This document shows positions 26,471 through 36,382 of a DNA stretch of 64,000 nt, piece by piece (the first letter of the stretch is position 1; each line of letters starts with the position of its first letter). Under the pieces are notes generated by a model. It had not been told where the DNA came from. It ran no database searches and saw only the letters and a list, made by a program, of their open reading frames with translations. Source of the DNA: an uncultured Acinetobacter sp. (GTDB lineage Bacteria; Pseudomonadota; Gammaproteobacteria; Pseudomonadales; Moraxellaceae); NCBI GenBank assembly GCA_913777945.1, contig CAJYTY010000008.1, positions 124,001 to 188,000 on the forward strand, given 5' to 3'. Both the position numbers and the translations under genes were made by a program.

Positions 26471-27432
26471 CAGAAAATCTGTTTCAGACACCTAAAAAAT
26501 TCGAATTTATTCAGGCCATCCGTTTACTACGACATGTACCATTTCGCCTCAATCAGCGTCGCTGGGCATCGCATTTTTATTTTGGTACATCGTTAGAATT
26601 AGGTTTTCCTGCCACTGAAATTGAGCATCTGGCACAAGAAAATGATCGTATCGAACTGGTCAATCTGATTGTCGGCTTAACTGGAACGCAAGGCGCATTA
26701 CCTTATACCTATACCAATAAAGTCAAGCGCAGTGCACGGCCTCAACGTAAAGAAACCCAAGCCTTTTTAGGCCTGTTTAACCACACTTTGTCTGCCCAGT
26801 ATGTAGATGCCAGTCTGGTACATCATTTACCGCTGCGCTATGAAATTGAAGAAGAAAATCATTATTTAAAGATTTTGCATGCACTGAATGGCTATATTGC
26901 CGAGCAGCATCAGCAGCCAGAGTTAGACGAATACTTCGCAGAATTTGCAGGTTTAATGCAGGGGCAAAACCATACGGCTTATGCACTCAGTACCATGCTA
27001 CGTTGTATTTTTAAACAGCAAGTAAAAGTTCAAGAGTTTATTCGGGAAAAGTTTGCCTTAAACGATACACAGAAAACTTCTTTAGGCGGACAAAACCCGA
27101 GCTTGTTGGGCGTGAATACCTTTTGTGGTGATCAAGTAGAGCAGATGGATGGCAAAATTGAGATCCAGATTGGCCCACTGCAACGTCAGGATTACTTGCG
27201 TTTTTTGCCATCTGGTGAGCATAGCCAGCGATTAAAACAAATTTTACAAACATGGAGTAACCCAACGCTATTGGTTGATGTACGTCTGATTTTAAAACAT
27301 GAAGATGTACAACCATTTCAATTGAGTTCAGTGCATGAGCAGGGGCTAGGACAAGGTGCTTTTTTGATGTCGGCAGCATCTGGGCAAGATCGTGATGACA
27401 CCTGCTATGCCTTGATCGGGGTGGTTGCATGA
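26434..27432 (+). CDS. tssG: TssG, T6SS baseplate wedge protein
   Basis: 332 residues from the ATG at 26434, eight bases behind AGGAG; the upstream in-frame TTG at 26401 is unlikely. TssG features include the N-terminal NLFQTPKKFEFIQAIRLLRH, VGLTGTQGALPYTYT near residue 83 and the late QIGPLQRQDYLRFLPSG. It partners TssF in the baseplate. It overlaps tssF at its start and the next gene by 4 bp (ATGA). Confidence 0.95.
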   Translation: MRSERWWQSTSVTENLFQTPKKFEFIQAIRLLRHVPFRLNQRRWASHFYFGTSLELGFPATEIEHLAQENDRIELVNLIVGLTGTQGALPYTYTNKVKRSARPQRKETQAFLGLFNHTLSAQYVDASLVHHLPLRYEIEEENHYLKILHALNGYIAEQHQQPELDEYFAEFAGLMQGQNHTAYALSTMLRCIFKQQVKVQEFIREKFALNDTQKTSLGGQNPSLLGVNTFCGDQVEQMDGKIEIQIGPLQRQDYLRFLPSGEHSQRLKQILQTWSNPTLLVDVRLILKHEDVQPFQLSSVHEQGLGQGAFLMSAASGQDRDDTCYALIGVVA

Positions 27433-28832
27433 TTAAAAAAATAATATGGGTGTTGCTGGGTGTTTTGCTACTGGTTATCAGTGTAGTAATTCTTTACTGG
27501 AAGGACAGTCAGTTTGATCCAAGCAGTACCGATTTATGGCTGTATCTGTTTGTACTGCCTCTTGTATTGGGGTTTTTGATCTTAAGTCCATGGCTTCTTT
27601 ATCGCGCCTATCGTGCATATCAAAATCGTCAGCAGCAAGCTTCAATGCAGCCGCAACATGCTCAGGAAATACCTGCTCAAGCCGTGCAGGCAGAAGTGCC
27701 CGAGTGGCTTAAGCTGAATGTTTTTGCCGCATCTGCCTATGCCGCAAGTGGTGAAAACACGGATATTCTTGAGGCGATTGTGGCTTATCAAAGTCCAAGT
27801 TTAGATAGTGAGCTGACCAATTCTTATGGTTTGCCTATTTTGTCATATCGCATTACAGATTTGGATGTGGCTGACGATGAATCGGAGCTTGCGCTTCGTC
27901 AGCAGCGAATTTATAGCTTGATTCAGCATCAACTCGAACAGCATCAATCGGTGTTTGAGTCGATTGCCGCGCATTTAAATCGTTCTGCATTATTTTATGA
28001 CACACAGGAAAGTTATGACTATCGTGTTCATCCTGGCTGGAAAAATGAGCAAGCCGATACACCTGAGCTTGAATCCGCGATATTTACGCCACCTGTACAG
28101 CAGCTCGATCGTTTAACGCTACAACTATTTTTGCCTGAAGACTTGCTACACATTTGGCAGGATGAGCATGCCAATTCGCTGATCTATGCACAGCTTACGC
28201 AGTACGGCTTAAATCCAGAGCAGCTCATGATTGAGTATCAATTTGTGAGTTCAGTTTCGGCTTATTCTAAATGGAACAGTTTACTTCGAGAAATTACAAG
28301 TAAACCAAATGAAGTGTATTGGGTGGCAGCAGTCGATTCGGAAATTGATCAGGATGTAATAGACGAGCGCTTCTGGCAAAAAGAAAACCACGTACCGGCC
28401 GAGTTTATCAGTAGCTGTTGTATAGCAGTAGAGACCGTGGTGATTGAAGGCTTAGAACCTATCAAGCATCTGAATGTCTGTAAAGCTGCTGCGCACGCTC
28501 ACGCTGCACTTTGTGATTTAAATCTGGAAACACATGCGCAGTATGAAGCGGAAGATCCTTTTGTGTATGTGCTTGAGCCAGCAACACAATTCAATTTGAG
28601 CAAAAAACTCGATCATTTTTTTCAACAAACTTCAATCGAGGCGCATCACTATCTCTATCCGTGCGCGCTCAGTGCCGATACTCAGCAGGTGGCAAAAATC
28701 TATGCCACGATGCTGGCGATGCAAGCAACTCTCCCGCCGCTTAATGTGGTGGTGAGTACAACAGATCACACATTAACGGTCATTCAAAATCCAGTGGCTG
28801 AGGTTGAAACCAAGGATGAGGCTGCTGCATGA
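27429..28832 (+). CDS. Unnamed T6SS-locus membrane protein between tssG and tssM
   Basis: 467 residues. Two N-terminal membrane helices (about residues 4-23 and 36-61) are followed by a Gln-rich linker (about 68-90), a large soluble domain and an acidic tail ending EAAA. I recognise no catalytic motif or named family. The position, translationally coupled to tssG (ATGA overlap) and 40 bp before tssM, implies a structural or assembly role close to TssM. Acinetobacter T6SS loci include genus-specific asa genes, of which this is probably one. Membrane topology suggests the bulk is cytoplasmic or periplasmic depending on hairpin orientation; the basic residues after helix 2 (LLYRAYRAYQNRQQQ) favour cytoplasmic. 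Confidence 0.8.
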   Translation: MIKKIIWVLLGVLLLVISVVILYWKDSQFDPSSTDLWLYLFVLPLVLGFLILSPWLLYRAYRAYQNRQQQASMQPQHAQEIPAQAVQAEVPEWLKLNVFAASAYAASGENTDILEAIVAYQSPSLDSELTNSYGLPILSYRITDLDVADDESELALRQQRIYSLIQHQLEQHQSVFESIAAHLNRSALFYDTQESYDYRVHPGWKNEQADTPELESAIFTPPVQQLDRLTLQLFLPEDLLHIWQDEHANSLIYAQLTQYGLNPEQLMIEYQFVSSVSAYSKWNSLLREITSKPNEVYWVAAVDSEIDQDVIDERFWQKENHVPAEFISSCCIAVETVVIEGLEPIKHLNVCKAAAHAHAALCDLNLETHAQYEAEDPFVYVLEPATQFNLSKKLDHFFQQTSIEAHHYLYPCALSADTQQVAKIYATMLAMQATLPPLNVVVSTTDHTLTVIQNPVAEVETKDEAAA

Positions 28833-28872
28833 CCTTAACTTTTTTTAATTTTAAATTTGAAATGAGAACACG

Positions 28873-31800
28873 ATGTATACAATTTTAGGCTACTTGTGGC
28901 AGTACATCACTAATCCAAAAGCGATCATCGCACTGTCGTTGCTGGTGGCGCTAATTTCATCGTATTCATATATTCCCCAGACCATTTTCTGGATTTTGCT
29001 GGCTCTGTACGTGCTGATGTTGCTTGCATATGGCATCTACTGGTTAATTCAGCGTCGCCGACATGCCAAACAAGGAGAAGAACTGGCACAGGCGATTGAA
29101 AAAGAAATCGAAACAGAAACGCATTCACATAACAATAAAGACGAACTGCATTTGATGCAGCAACAAATGAAAGAGTCGGTTCAACTGATTCGTAAGTCTC
29201 GCCTTGGAGATAAGAAGGGCAACGCGGCATTATATGAGCTGCCGTGGTACATGGTGATCGGGAATCCTGCTGCGGGCAAAAGTTCTGCAATCTATAATTC
29301 TGGCTTAAAATTTCCTTTTGAAGAGAACCATCAGAAAATGGTCTCTGCGGGACTCAGCGGAACGAGAAACTGCGACTGGTTTTTTTCGACTGACGGTATT
29401 TTACTGGATACCGCGGGGCGCTACTCGGTGTACTCAGAAGATCACTCTGAGTGGTTGGGCTTTTTAAGCCTATTGAAAAAAAATCGCCCGAAGGCACCTG
29501 TGAATGGACTGATTGTGATTGTGAGTATTGCAGAGCTCATTAGTCAAAGTCCTGAAAGTTCGCTCAAGCTTGCGAAAAACTTACGTGCGCGTATACAAGA
29601 TCTGACCGAAAAGCTTGAAGTAATTGTTCCGGTTTATCTGGTCTTTTCAAAGATGGATTTAATTGCAGGGTTCACCGAATTTTTCGATTGCTACGAGGCG
29701 CAAGAATACAATCAGGCTTGGGGCGCTACACTGCCGTATGAGCAAAACTCATCGCAAAATGCTGTGGATCTTTTTGATCATCATTACAATGTTTTGTATG
29801 AAGGGCTAAAAGGGGTCAGTACGACACATCTAAGCCGGCGTCATGCGCAAAATATTTCACCGAGCGTCATGACCTTCCCACTCGAGTTTAAAACACTTAA
29901 ACCCGCATTAAGAAGCTTTGTTTCAACCCTGTTTGAAGATAATCCGTACCAGTTCCAACCCGTATTTCGCGGCTTTTATTTTACCAGTGCCTTACAAGAG
30001 GGTGTGGTCGAAAGCCCGATGACCGAGCAGATTGCTCAGGAGTTTCGCTTATCGGCCATTGAACATCCCGAACAGCCACACGCAACTCAATCGCAGATTC
30101 AAAATCACGGTTATTTCTTAAAAGGATTATTTTCCGATGTGATTTTGCGTGATAAAGAACTGGTCAAACAGCACATCAATCCAGCCAAAAAACGTCAGCG
30201 CCACGTTGCCTTTATTGGTTCGTTAGTGGGGGTTGCTTTGATTTTGGGGGTATGGGTCTGGTCATATCGCAATAATCAGCAACTGATTCAAGATGTGCAG
30301 GCCGATTTAAACAAAGTGGTGCAATTAGAAAAAACTTCCGGTCAGCAACTTTCAACCCAACTGGATGCACTGTTGATTTTACAAGAACGGTTGCAACAGC
30401 TTGATGAGTTTGATCAGCATCGCCCGCTCAAATTTAGTTTTGGTTTGTATCAAGGTAATCGCTTGCGTGAGCAACTGCGTGCCGAGTATCTCAATGGTGT
30501 TCGTCAAATTGTATTGATACCTACGCAGCAAAATATTGCACAGTATTTGCAACGTGTAAAAGGCAATGAAGAGTCGCTTAAAGCCAATCATTCTAATGTC
30601 GAGATCAAACAAGTCGCAAAAACACAGCAGTATCTCGAGCCATCAGACAGCAATCCGCAAGATGCCTATAATGCACTCAAAGCGTATCTGATGATGAGTA
30701 ATCCGCAGTACCGCGAATCGAGCCATTTAAATGATCAGGTGACACGTTTCTGGCGCTCTTGGCTAGATGCCAATAAAGGTCAGATGCCGCGCGGTGAAAT
30801 GATCCAAAAAGCTGAACAAATTTTATCTTACGCACTGACACTGACCACCGATTCAAATTTCCCGGTGTTACAAGCCGATAGCCAACTGGTCGATCAAACA
30901 CGTCAGGTCTTATTGGCCGTAATTCGGGGAATGCCTGCGCGTGATCGTGTGTATAACGAAATTAAAATGCGTGCTGCTGTGCGTTATCCTGCATTAACTG
31001 TCTCGCAGATTGTGGGTGAAAACAGTAAAGGAATTATCCTAGGCAGTTATGCGCTCCCGGGAATGTTCACTCATAAGGCATGGACTGACTATATCGAAAC
31101 CGCTATTGATGAAGTCGCCAATAAACCTACAGACACCAAAGACTGGGTACTCAATAGCCGCCAGTCAGACGATCTGACCTTTTCGGGAAGTCCAGAGCAG
31201 ATTCGCAAACAATTGGTGGCGTTATATAAACAAGACTATATCGCAGAATGGCGTAAGTTTTTAAATGGTGTGCATTACGCCAAAGCCACTCAATTTAGCC
31301 AGCAAGTGAAAAATATTGATGTTTTGGGTGAACCGCAAAATTCACCGATTCGTACCTTTCTTGATCGGGTTGCAATAGAAACCAACTGGGATAACCCGGT
31401 GGTTCAGGCCGAACTGGCTGCACCGCAAAAAGGTTTTATTGCATGGTTTAAACGCAAAGTGCTTAATCGTGATGATGATAAGCTCAAGCAACAAGCCATG
31501 AGCAAAGCCCAAGGGCAGATCTCACAGCAATATCAGATGTTTTATCAACTGGTGCGCAAACGCGATGATCAGCAAAACAAATCACTGTTAGATGAATACC
31601 TTGAAAATCTCGCGCAAGTGCGTAGTAAATTCAACGAGCTGAAAAATGCGGGTGAGATTGGCCCAAGTGCAATCACTTTGGTGAAACAAACCATCAACGA
31701 TCAAACTTCGGTGTTTAATGTCACTCAGAAATTGATTGATGAAAAAATCTCGGTCGGCGCAAATGAGCTGGATCAGCAGATGTTGCAACGCTTTTTAGTG

Positions 31801-32694
31801 ACGCCGCTGACGCAGTCTTTTGACAGTCTGATTGTACCTGCACAAGACGAAATTAATAAATTATGGACCATGCAGGCCTATCAGCCATTTAGTACCAATT
31901 TAAGTCAGAAATATCCGTTTAATTCATCGGCTACCTTGCAGGCCACCAATGCTGAAATCGGGCAAATTTTTGGTGAAAGTGGCAGCATTGCGCGCTTTGT
32001 TAAAGAAAATCTGGATCCGCTGGTGATTCGACGTGGCTATACACTGACCTCAAAAACATGGAAAGACTTAGGCATTAGCTTAAATCCTCAGTTTGTGATG
32101 AATTTCCAGCGTTATGTTGCGCCGATTAATGGCATGGCAACAGGCGAATTAAATCAAACGCCTGCTGCTGCACCAGCGGCAGCTCAGTCTAACTTCCAAT
32201 TTTATCCATTACCGAATAGCCAGTTCAGCTCGTATACGATTGATATCGACGGCCAACGTATGACCTACGAGAACGGTATTCAACAGTGGGTCAATTTTGT
32301 TTGGCCAAATCAAGGTGCAATACCGGGTGCTCGTATTACAGCAGTCGATTTACAAGGAAAAACCCATACCATTTTTGATGAGCCGGGTGAGTATGGCATT
32401 AATCGACTGATCGACCGTGCACAGCGCAAAGAGCAAAATGGTAGTTTTGAGATGACGTGGAAAAGTAAAAACGATCCAAATCTGATGGTCAAAGTGAATT
32501 TCAGACTCATCAGCGGTAATCACTCTGGCAATATTGGCTCAAGCCGTGGTTATACGGGCTTACAACTGGTCGATAAAGTCACCACCACCAAGGCGGTTCG
32601 TGTAGTGGCTGCTCAGCAAGCACCCACTGTACCTTCAACCAACAATACACCAGCTGCTGGGGCACAGGCACCAGCGACGGGAGCACGCCCATAA
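28873..32694 (+). CDS. tssM: TssM (IcmF), T6SS membrane-complex core protein
   Basis: 1273 residues. There are two membrane helices near residues 16-60, then a cytoplasmic GTPase-like domain with an intact P-loop GNPAAGKSS near residue 131 and DTAGRYSV near residue 178. A third helix lies near 443-462 (HVAFIGSLVGVALILGVWVW), followed by a large periplasmic IcmF-related/DUF1215 region and a C-terminal beta domain. The Thr/Ala/Pro-rich end is short. TssM with TssL forms the trans-envelope channel. No TssJ lipoprotein gene is seen, as is usual for Acinetobacter. Confidence 0.96.
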   Translation: MYTILGYLWQYITNPKAIIALSLLVALISSYSYIPQTIFWILLALYVLMLLAYGIYWLIQRRRHAKQGEELAQAIEKEIETETHSHNNKDELHLMQQQMKESVQLIRKSRLGDKKGNAALYELPWYMVIGNPAAGKSSAIYNSGLKFPFEENHQKMVSAGLSGTRNCDWFFSTDGILLDTAGRYSVYSEDHSEWLGFLSLLKKNRPKAPVNGLIVIVSIAELISQSPESSLKLAKNLRARIQDLTEKLEVIVPVYLVFSKMDLIAGFTEFFDCYEAQEYNQAWGATLPYEQNSSQNAVDLFDHHYNVLYEGLKGVSTTHLSRRHAQNISPSVMTFPLEFKTLKPALRSFVSTLFEDNPYQFQPVFRGFYFTSALQEGVVESPMTEQIAQEFRLSAIEHPEQPHATQSQIQNHGYFLKGLFSDVILRDKELVKQHINPAKKRQRHVAFIGSLVGVALILGVWVWSYRNNQQLIQDVQADLNKVVQLEKTSGQQLSTQLDALLILQERLQQLDEFDQHRPLKFSFGLYQGNRLREQLRAEYLNGVRQIVLIPTQQNIAQYLQRVKGNEESLKANHSNVEIKQVAKTQQYLEPSDSNPQDAYNALKAYLMMSNPQYRESSHLNDQVTRFWRSWLDANKGQMPRGEMIQKAEQILSYALTLTTDSNFPVLQADSQLVDQTRQVLLAVIRGMPARDRVYNEIKMRAAVRYPALTVSQIVGENSKGIILGSYALPGMFTHKAWTDYIETAIDEVANKPTDTKDWVLNSRQSDDLTFSGSPEQIRKQLVALYKQDYIAEWRKFLNGVHYAKATQFSQQVKNIDVLGEPQNSPIRTFLDRVAIETNWDNPVVQAELAAPQKGFIAWFKRKVLNRDDDKLKQQAMSKAQGQISQQYQMFYQLVRKRDDQQNKSLLDEYLENLAQVRSKFNELKNAGEIGPSAITLVKQTINDQTSVFNVTQKLIDEKISVGANELDQQMLQRFLVTPLTQSFDSLIVPAQDEINKLWTMQAYQPFSTNLSQKYPFNSSATLQATNAEIGQIFGESGSIARFVKENLDPLVIRRGYTLTSKTWKDLGISLNPQFVMNFQRYVAPINGMATGELNQTPAAAPAAAQSNFQFYPLPNSQFSSYTIDIDGQRMTYENGIQQWVNFVWPNQGAIPGARITAVDLQGKTHTIFDEPGEYGINRLIDRAQRKEQNGSFEMTWKSKNDPNLMVKVNFRLISGNHSGNIGSSRGYTGLQLVDKVTTTKAVRVVAAQQAPTVPSTNNTPAAGAQAPATGARP

Positions 32695-32728
32695 TGAGAA
32701 ACAACCAGTCTGACATAGGGAGGAATGT

Positions 32729-33688
32729 ATGCAGCACGTGAATACCACTCCCTTGTATTTTGGTAAAAGTCCAGCACGTGGCGACTTTCTAAAAAGTAAA
32801 GGGCAGCCCTCACTGCTCCAATTGATTGATCAATGGATCACGGAGGCACTGGAAAATGCAATGCAATCGCCTGAATTCAAAGCTCGCTATACCGATTTTC
32901 CAGCGCTGGACTTTTTTATTGCCAACCCACAGGAAAAGATGTTTCTGGCTGCCAATCTGATTACCAGTCAGGACAGTTCTGGACGTGCTTTTCCAATGGT
33001 GCTGGGTCAATTGATGGATGTGGAGCAGCCTTATCAGAATATCTTGTTTGCGCCGTATCGCTACAAAATGCTGCTGGTCGATTTGTACCAAAAAAATAAG
33101 GTGATCAAAACCATACGTGAGCCGGGCATTTTGCTGGACAAACTCAATCAACTGCCAGCACAGGCACAGGTTTTTACTGCTGAGGAGTATGCAGGATTTT
33201 ATGAAAACCACACCATGCATTCATTTGCACAACTGATGAAAATGAATGTATATCAGCTGGCACAAAGCATGATTGGTTTGGGTTTGTTGCTGCAACCGAT
33301 TTTAAAAAATGGAACCAAGCAGCTAAATAAGGTGTTGGTTCTGCCGCTCAATAATCCGATGTATTGCTATGAAATTGCCGCTTTTTGGGTCAGTTTAATT
33401 GGGCGTTTTCTAAAGCAAGACAACACCGAAGTGTTAATTGGATTGTTGCATCGTGAGCAGCCAGTACTTTTATTTGGATTTCAAGGTGCCGACATACTGG
33501 CACTGAGTGATCTGTTTGTGCAAAACATGCAAAGTTCACATTGGGTTTCGCTGGTTGAAGCTCAGTGGATTGACCGCTACCTTGAACAAAATGCGGGACT
33601 GGCCACCTTGGAGCAATCGCTGTGTCAGCGGCAGTTAAGCCTGTCACAAGGCTTGAAGCTCTTTAGACAAACATTTTTAGATGAATAA
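32729..33688 (+). CDS. tagF: TagF, T6SS-associated post-translational regulator
   Basis: 319 residues with the TagF_N start [20 protein letters not shown], then [19 protein letters not shown] and [15 protein letters not shown], which are typical of TagF/ImpM. In other bacteria TagF represses T6SS assembly post-translationally, together with kinase/phosphatase or Fha partners; no Ppk/Pp/Fha genes lie here. It follows tssM by 34 bp and is 2 bp upstream of tagN. Confidence 0.9.
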   Translation: MQHVNTTPLYFGKSPARGDFLKSKGQPSLLQLIDQWITEALENAMQSPEFKARYTDFPALDFFIANPQEKMFLAANLITSQDSSGRAFPMVLGQLMDVEQPYQNILFAPYRYKMLLVDLYQKNKVIKTIREPGILLDKLNQLPAQAQVFTAEEYAGFYENHTMHSFAQLMKMNVYQLAQSMIGLGLLLQPILKNGTKQLNKVLVLPLNNPMYCYEIAAFWVSLIGRFLKQDNTEVLIGLLHREQPVLLFGFQGADILALSDLFVQNMQSSHWVSLVEAQWIDRYLEQNAGLATLEQSLCQRQLSLSQGLKLFRQTFLDE

Positions 33689-33690
33689 TC

Positions 33691-34455
33691 ATGAAAAAAA
33701 ATAACTTACGCAGCCTGAAATTTGGATTATTGCTCAGTACGCTTGTCGCAGCTTCAACTGTCTTTGCAGAGCCGATTGTGGTTGAAGGCGTTGTGCCTAA
33801 CGCCGCCTCAAAACAAGCCATTTTGCAAAAAATGCAGGCTGTTTATGGAGCTGATCAGGTGATCGATAAAATTCAGGTTCGTCCGGTCAATGCACCAAAT
33901 GGCTGGAGCGATTCAGTCACTCAAGTAATCAGTCCCGATCTGAAAAAAGTCAAGCAGGGCAAACTCACTGTGCGCGGCACTCAAGTTGAATTGACGGGTA
34001 AAATGACCAATCCAAATGACATCCAACCCACTATTCAGCAGTATCAAAATTTGGTCCAGCCACCGTATCGATTCAACTCACAATTAACGGTAAATCAGGC
34101 TGAACAAAAAATTGTCGATGATGCGTTAAAAAATCGGATTATCGAATTTGAATCAGGAAGTGCAATTTTAACGGCTTCTGGTCAGCAAATCTTAGACGAA
34201 ATGGCAGCAGCACTGAAAAAAGTGGGCGGTAAAAAAGTCAAGATTATCGGGCACACCGACAGTTCAGGTGATGCCGGTAAAAATCTGGTTTTAAGTCAAG
34301 AACGAGCGGGCGCAGTAAAAAACTACCTACTTACGAAAGGTTTATCCAGTGATAATTTAAGCACTGAAGGTTTAGGTTCAAGCAAACCGGTGGCAGATAA
34401 TACGACAGCCGAAGGACGACGCAAAAACCGACGCATTGAGTTTGAGGTGCAATAA
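33691..34455 (+). CDS. tagN: TagN, OmpA-domain periplasmic protein of the T6SS
   Basis: 254 residues. A signal peptide (FGLLLSTLVAASTVFA, cleavage after VFA) is followed by a BON-like N-terminal region of about 100 residues and a C-terminal OmpA peptidoglycan-binding domain from about residue 148. That domain contains IEFESGSAILTASG, IIGHTDSSGD and GRRKNRRIEFEVQ. It presumably anchors the apparatus to peptidoglycan, standing in for the wall-binding domain missing from TssL (inference). It lies between tagF and the PAAR gene. Confidence 0.9.
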   Translation: MKKNNLRSLKFGLLLSTLVAASTVFAEPIVVEGVVPNAASKQAILQKMQAVYGADQVIDKIQVRPVNAPNGWSDSVTQVISPDLKKVKQGKLTVRGTQVELTGKMTNPNDIQPTIQQYQNLVQPPYRFNSQLTVNQAEQKIVDDALKNRIIEFESGSAILTASGQQILDEMAAALKKVGGKKVKIIGHTDSSGDAGKNLVLSQERAGAVKNYLLTKGLSSDNLSTEGLGSSKPVADNTTAEGRRKNRRIEFEVQ

Positions 34456-34478
34456 GAACAGCACATACAGGAGGATTT

Positions 34479-34745
34479 ATGGCACTACCATATATTACCA
34501 TTGGCTCACCAACTACAGGCGGCGGTAAAGTGATCACCGCCAACGCAGGTTTTTTAATTGAGGGAAAGGCGGTTGCATGTGTCGGTGATAAAGCCACTTG
34601 CCCTAAACATAAAACAGTTGCGACCATTGTAGCTGGAGACAATCATATGCTGATGATGGGTAAAGCGATTGCCCAACATAATTCAGCGCTGTCTTGTGGA
34701 TGTAAATGCATTGCCAATCAATCCTTAACCGTGGGGAATAACTAA
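34479..34745 (+). CDS. PAAR-domain T6SS spike-tip protein
   Basis: 88 residues, a stand-alone PAAR protein. The Gly-rich motif ITIGSPTTGGGKVITANAGF opens the fold. Candidate zinc ligands include CPKHK near residue 48, His near residue 60 and a C-terminal CGCKC cluster near residues 77-81. PAAR proteins sharpen the VgrG spike and can carry effectors; this one has no fused toxin. It is the last rightward T6SS gene, 23 bp after tagN, with GGAGG ahead of the ATG. No vgrG is found in the window. Confidence 0.92.
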   Translation: MALPYITIGSPTTGGGKVITANAGFLIEGKAVACVGDKATCPKHKTVATIVAGDNHMLMMGKAIAQHNSALSCGCKCIANQSLTVGNN

Positions 34746-34804
34746 AAATTAAATTTTCCAGCCCTTGCTTTTTAAATTAGAAGAATCATATTAACAATGA
34801 ATGG

Positions 34805-34833
34805 TGCTATTTTTTGTGAACTTAAAAATAGCA
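34805..34833. repeat. 10-bp AT-rich inverted repeat between the T6SS and gdhA
   Basis: TGCTATTTTT (34805-34814) and AAAAATAGCA (34824-34833) are perfect inverted arms around a 9-nt loop. It could be an operator or weak terminator for the T6SS unit, or a control site 50 bp upstream of gdhA. It lacks a GC-rich stem and a separate T-tract. Confidence 0.5.
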
Positions 34834-34885
34834 TCGAAGTATTGGGTTACCGATTAAAAAATACAAAATAAAGGATAATGAAATT

Positions 34886-36157
34886 ATGTCGCTTTCTTAT
34901 GAAAATGAAAATAACGGTGCATGGCAAACCTATCTGGCTCAAGTAGACCGTGTGACGCCATATCTTGAAGACGCTTTGGTGCCCTATATTCATACATTGA
35001 AGCGTCCTAAACGCGCTCTGATTGTCGATGTGCCGATTGTCATGGATGATGGTTCTATTCAGCATTTTGAAGGTTATCGTGTACAACACAATTTATCGCG
35101 AGGGCCAGGCAAAGGCGGTATTCGTTATCATCCGGATGTTGAGCTCAATGAAGTCATGGCCTTGGCTGCTTGGATGACTATCAAAACCGCAGTATTGAAT
35201 TTACCGTATGGTGGCGCCAAAGGCGGGATTCGGGTTGATCCTAAAAAACTGTCTAGCCGAGAGCTGGAACGCCTAACCCGACGTTTTACCAGTGAAATCA
35301 GCCCAATTATTGGGCCTCAAAATGATATTCCTGCGCCCGATGTAGGCACAAATGCCGATATTATGGGCTGGATGATGGATACCTATTCAAGCATCAAAGG
35401 ACATACCGTCACAGGTGTTGTTACAGGCAAACCAGTTCATCTGGGTGGCTCGCTTGGGCGCGTAAGGGCTACGGGCCGCGGCGTATTTGTGACAGGGCTA
35501 GAGGTCGCCAAGAAAATTAATCTGCCAATCGAAAACAGTCGGGTCGCTGTACAAGGCTTTGGTAATGTAGGCAGCGAAGCAGCATATCTGTTTCATAAAT
35601 CCAATGCACAGGTGGTATGTGTACAAGACCATACGGGCACCATCTATAACGAAAACGGACTCGACATCAAACAGCTACAAGAGCATGTGCTTAAAACCTC
35701 AGGCGTGGCTGGATTTCCTGGCTCAGAAAAAATCGACGATGACGCTTTTTGGCACATCGATATGGATATTTTGGTTCCAGCCGCATTAGAAGGGCAGATC
35801 ACGGCAGAGCGTGCCCAGACCTTAAAAGCCAAGCTAGTACTTGAAGGCGCGAACGGACCGACTTATCCAGATGCAGATGATGTACTGGTGCAGCGTAATA
35901 TTATTGTGGTGCCGGATGTACTTTGTAACGCTGGTGGTGTAACGGTCAGTTATTTCGAGTGGGTGCAGGATATGTCGAGTTACTTCTGGACAGAAGCCGA
36001 AATTAACGAGCGGCTCGACAAGCTGATGATTCAAGCCGTAGCAGATATCTGGCAAAAAGCGCAAGATAAGGTCTGTACCATGCGCACCGCCGCTTATATC
36101 TTAGCCTGTGAACGCATTTTGAAAGCACGTAAAGAGCGAGGAATTTTCCCCGGTTAA
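34886..36157 (+). CDS. gdhA: Glu/Leu/Phe/Val-type dehydrogenase, probably NAD(P)-glutamate dehydrogenase
   Basis: 423 residues, matching hexameric GdhA. The catalytic N-terminal domain includes [20 protein letters not shown] and the signature [14 protein letters not shown] with its catalytic Lys. The Rossmann domain has [16 protein letters not shown] near residue 215. It interconverts glutamate and 2-oxoglutarate plus ammonia. It stands alone, with its own terminator. Cofactor preference is not determined from the sequence. Confidence 0.92.
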   Translation: MSLSYENENNGAWQTYLAQVDRVTPYLEDALVPYIHTLKRPKRALIVDVPIVMDDGSIQHFEGYRVQHNLSRGPGKGGIRYHPDVELNEVMALAAWMTIKTAVLNLPYGGAKGGIRVDPKKLSSRELERLTRRFTSEISPIIGPQNDIPAPDVGTNADIMGWMMDTYSSIKGHTVTGVVTGKPVHLGGSLGRVRATGRGVFVTGLEVAKKINLPIENSRVAVQGFGNVGSEAAYLFHKSNAQVVCVQDHTGTIYNENGLDIKQLQEHVLKTSGVAGFPGSEKIDDDAFWHIDMDILVPAALEGQITAERAQTLKAKLVLEGANGPTYPDADDVLVQRNIIVVPDVLCNAGGVTVSYFEWVQDMSSYFWTEAEINERLDKLMIQAVADIWQKAQDKVCTMRTAAYILACERILKARKERGIFPG

Positions 36158-36167
36158 GCTGTTCAGT

Positions 36168-36200
36168 GGAGGCAGTGATTTATACTGCCTTCCCTGTTTT
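36168..36200 (+). terminator. Intrinsic terminator after gdhA
   Basis: GGCAGT-GATTTAT-ACTGCC forms the central stem, extended by GGA/TTCC with one bulge and followed by CTGTTTT. It lies 11 bp past the gdhA stop. Confidence 0.65.
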
Positions 36201-36267
36201 GAGTGAAGTTCCAAATATCGATTTTTTGGGTTTTTTGTACACAGATTTGGAGTATACTCAAATTGAA

Positions 36268-36310
36268 CTTGCCCAGTTTAGGGCAAGCAACCAGATGATG
36301 GATAATCTGG
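36268..36310 (+). promoter_or_regulatory. Two tandem hairpins in the leader of the frameshifted AraC gene
   Basis: CTTGCCC-AGTTTA-GGGCAAG (36268-36287) is followed by CCAGAT-8 nt-ATCTGG (36291-36310). A TATACT -10-like hexamer lies just upstream at 36253-36258. Together they suggest a structured 5' leader, attenuator or small RNA before the regulator at 36383. No riboswitch class is recognised. Confidence 0.4.
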
Positions 36311-36382
36311 AACTGTATGCCATCTGAAGCCATGGCACATAAATTGCTGTAAAACAATAAAGGTTAGCTAGGTGAAAAGGAT

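Noticed and set aside
34479..34745. PAAR protein as a fused effector
   Set aside because: Only 88 residues, fully accounted for by the PAAR fold; no toxin extension.
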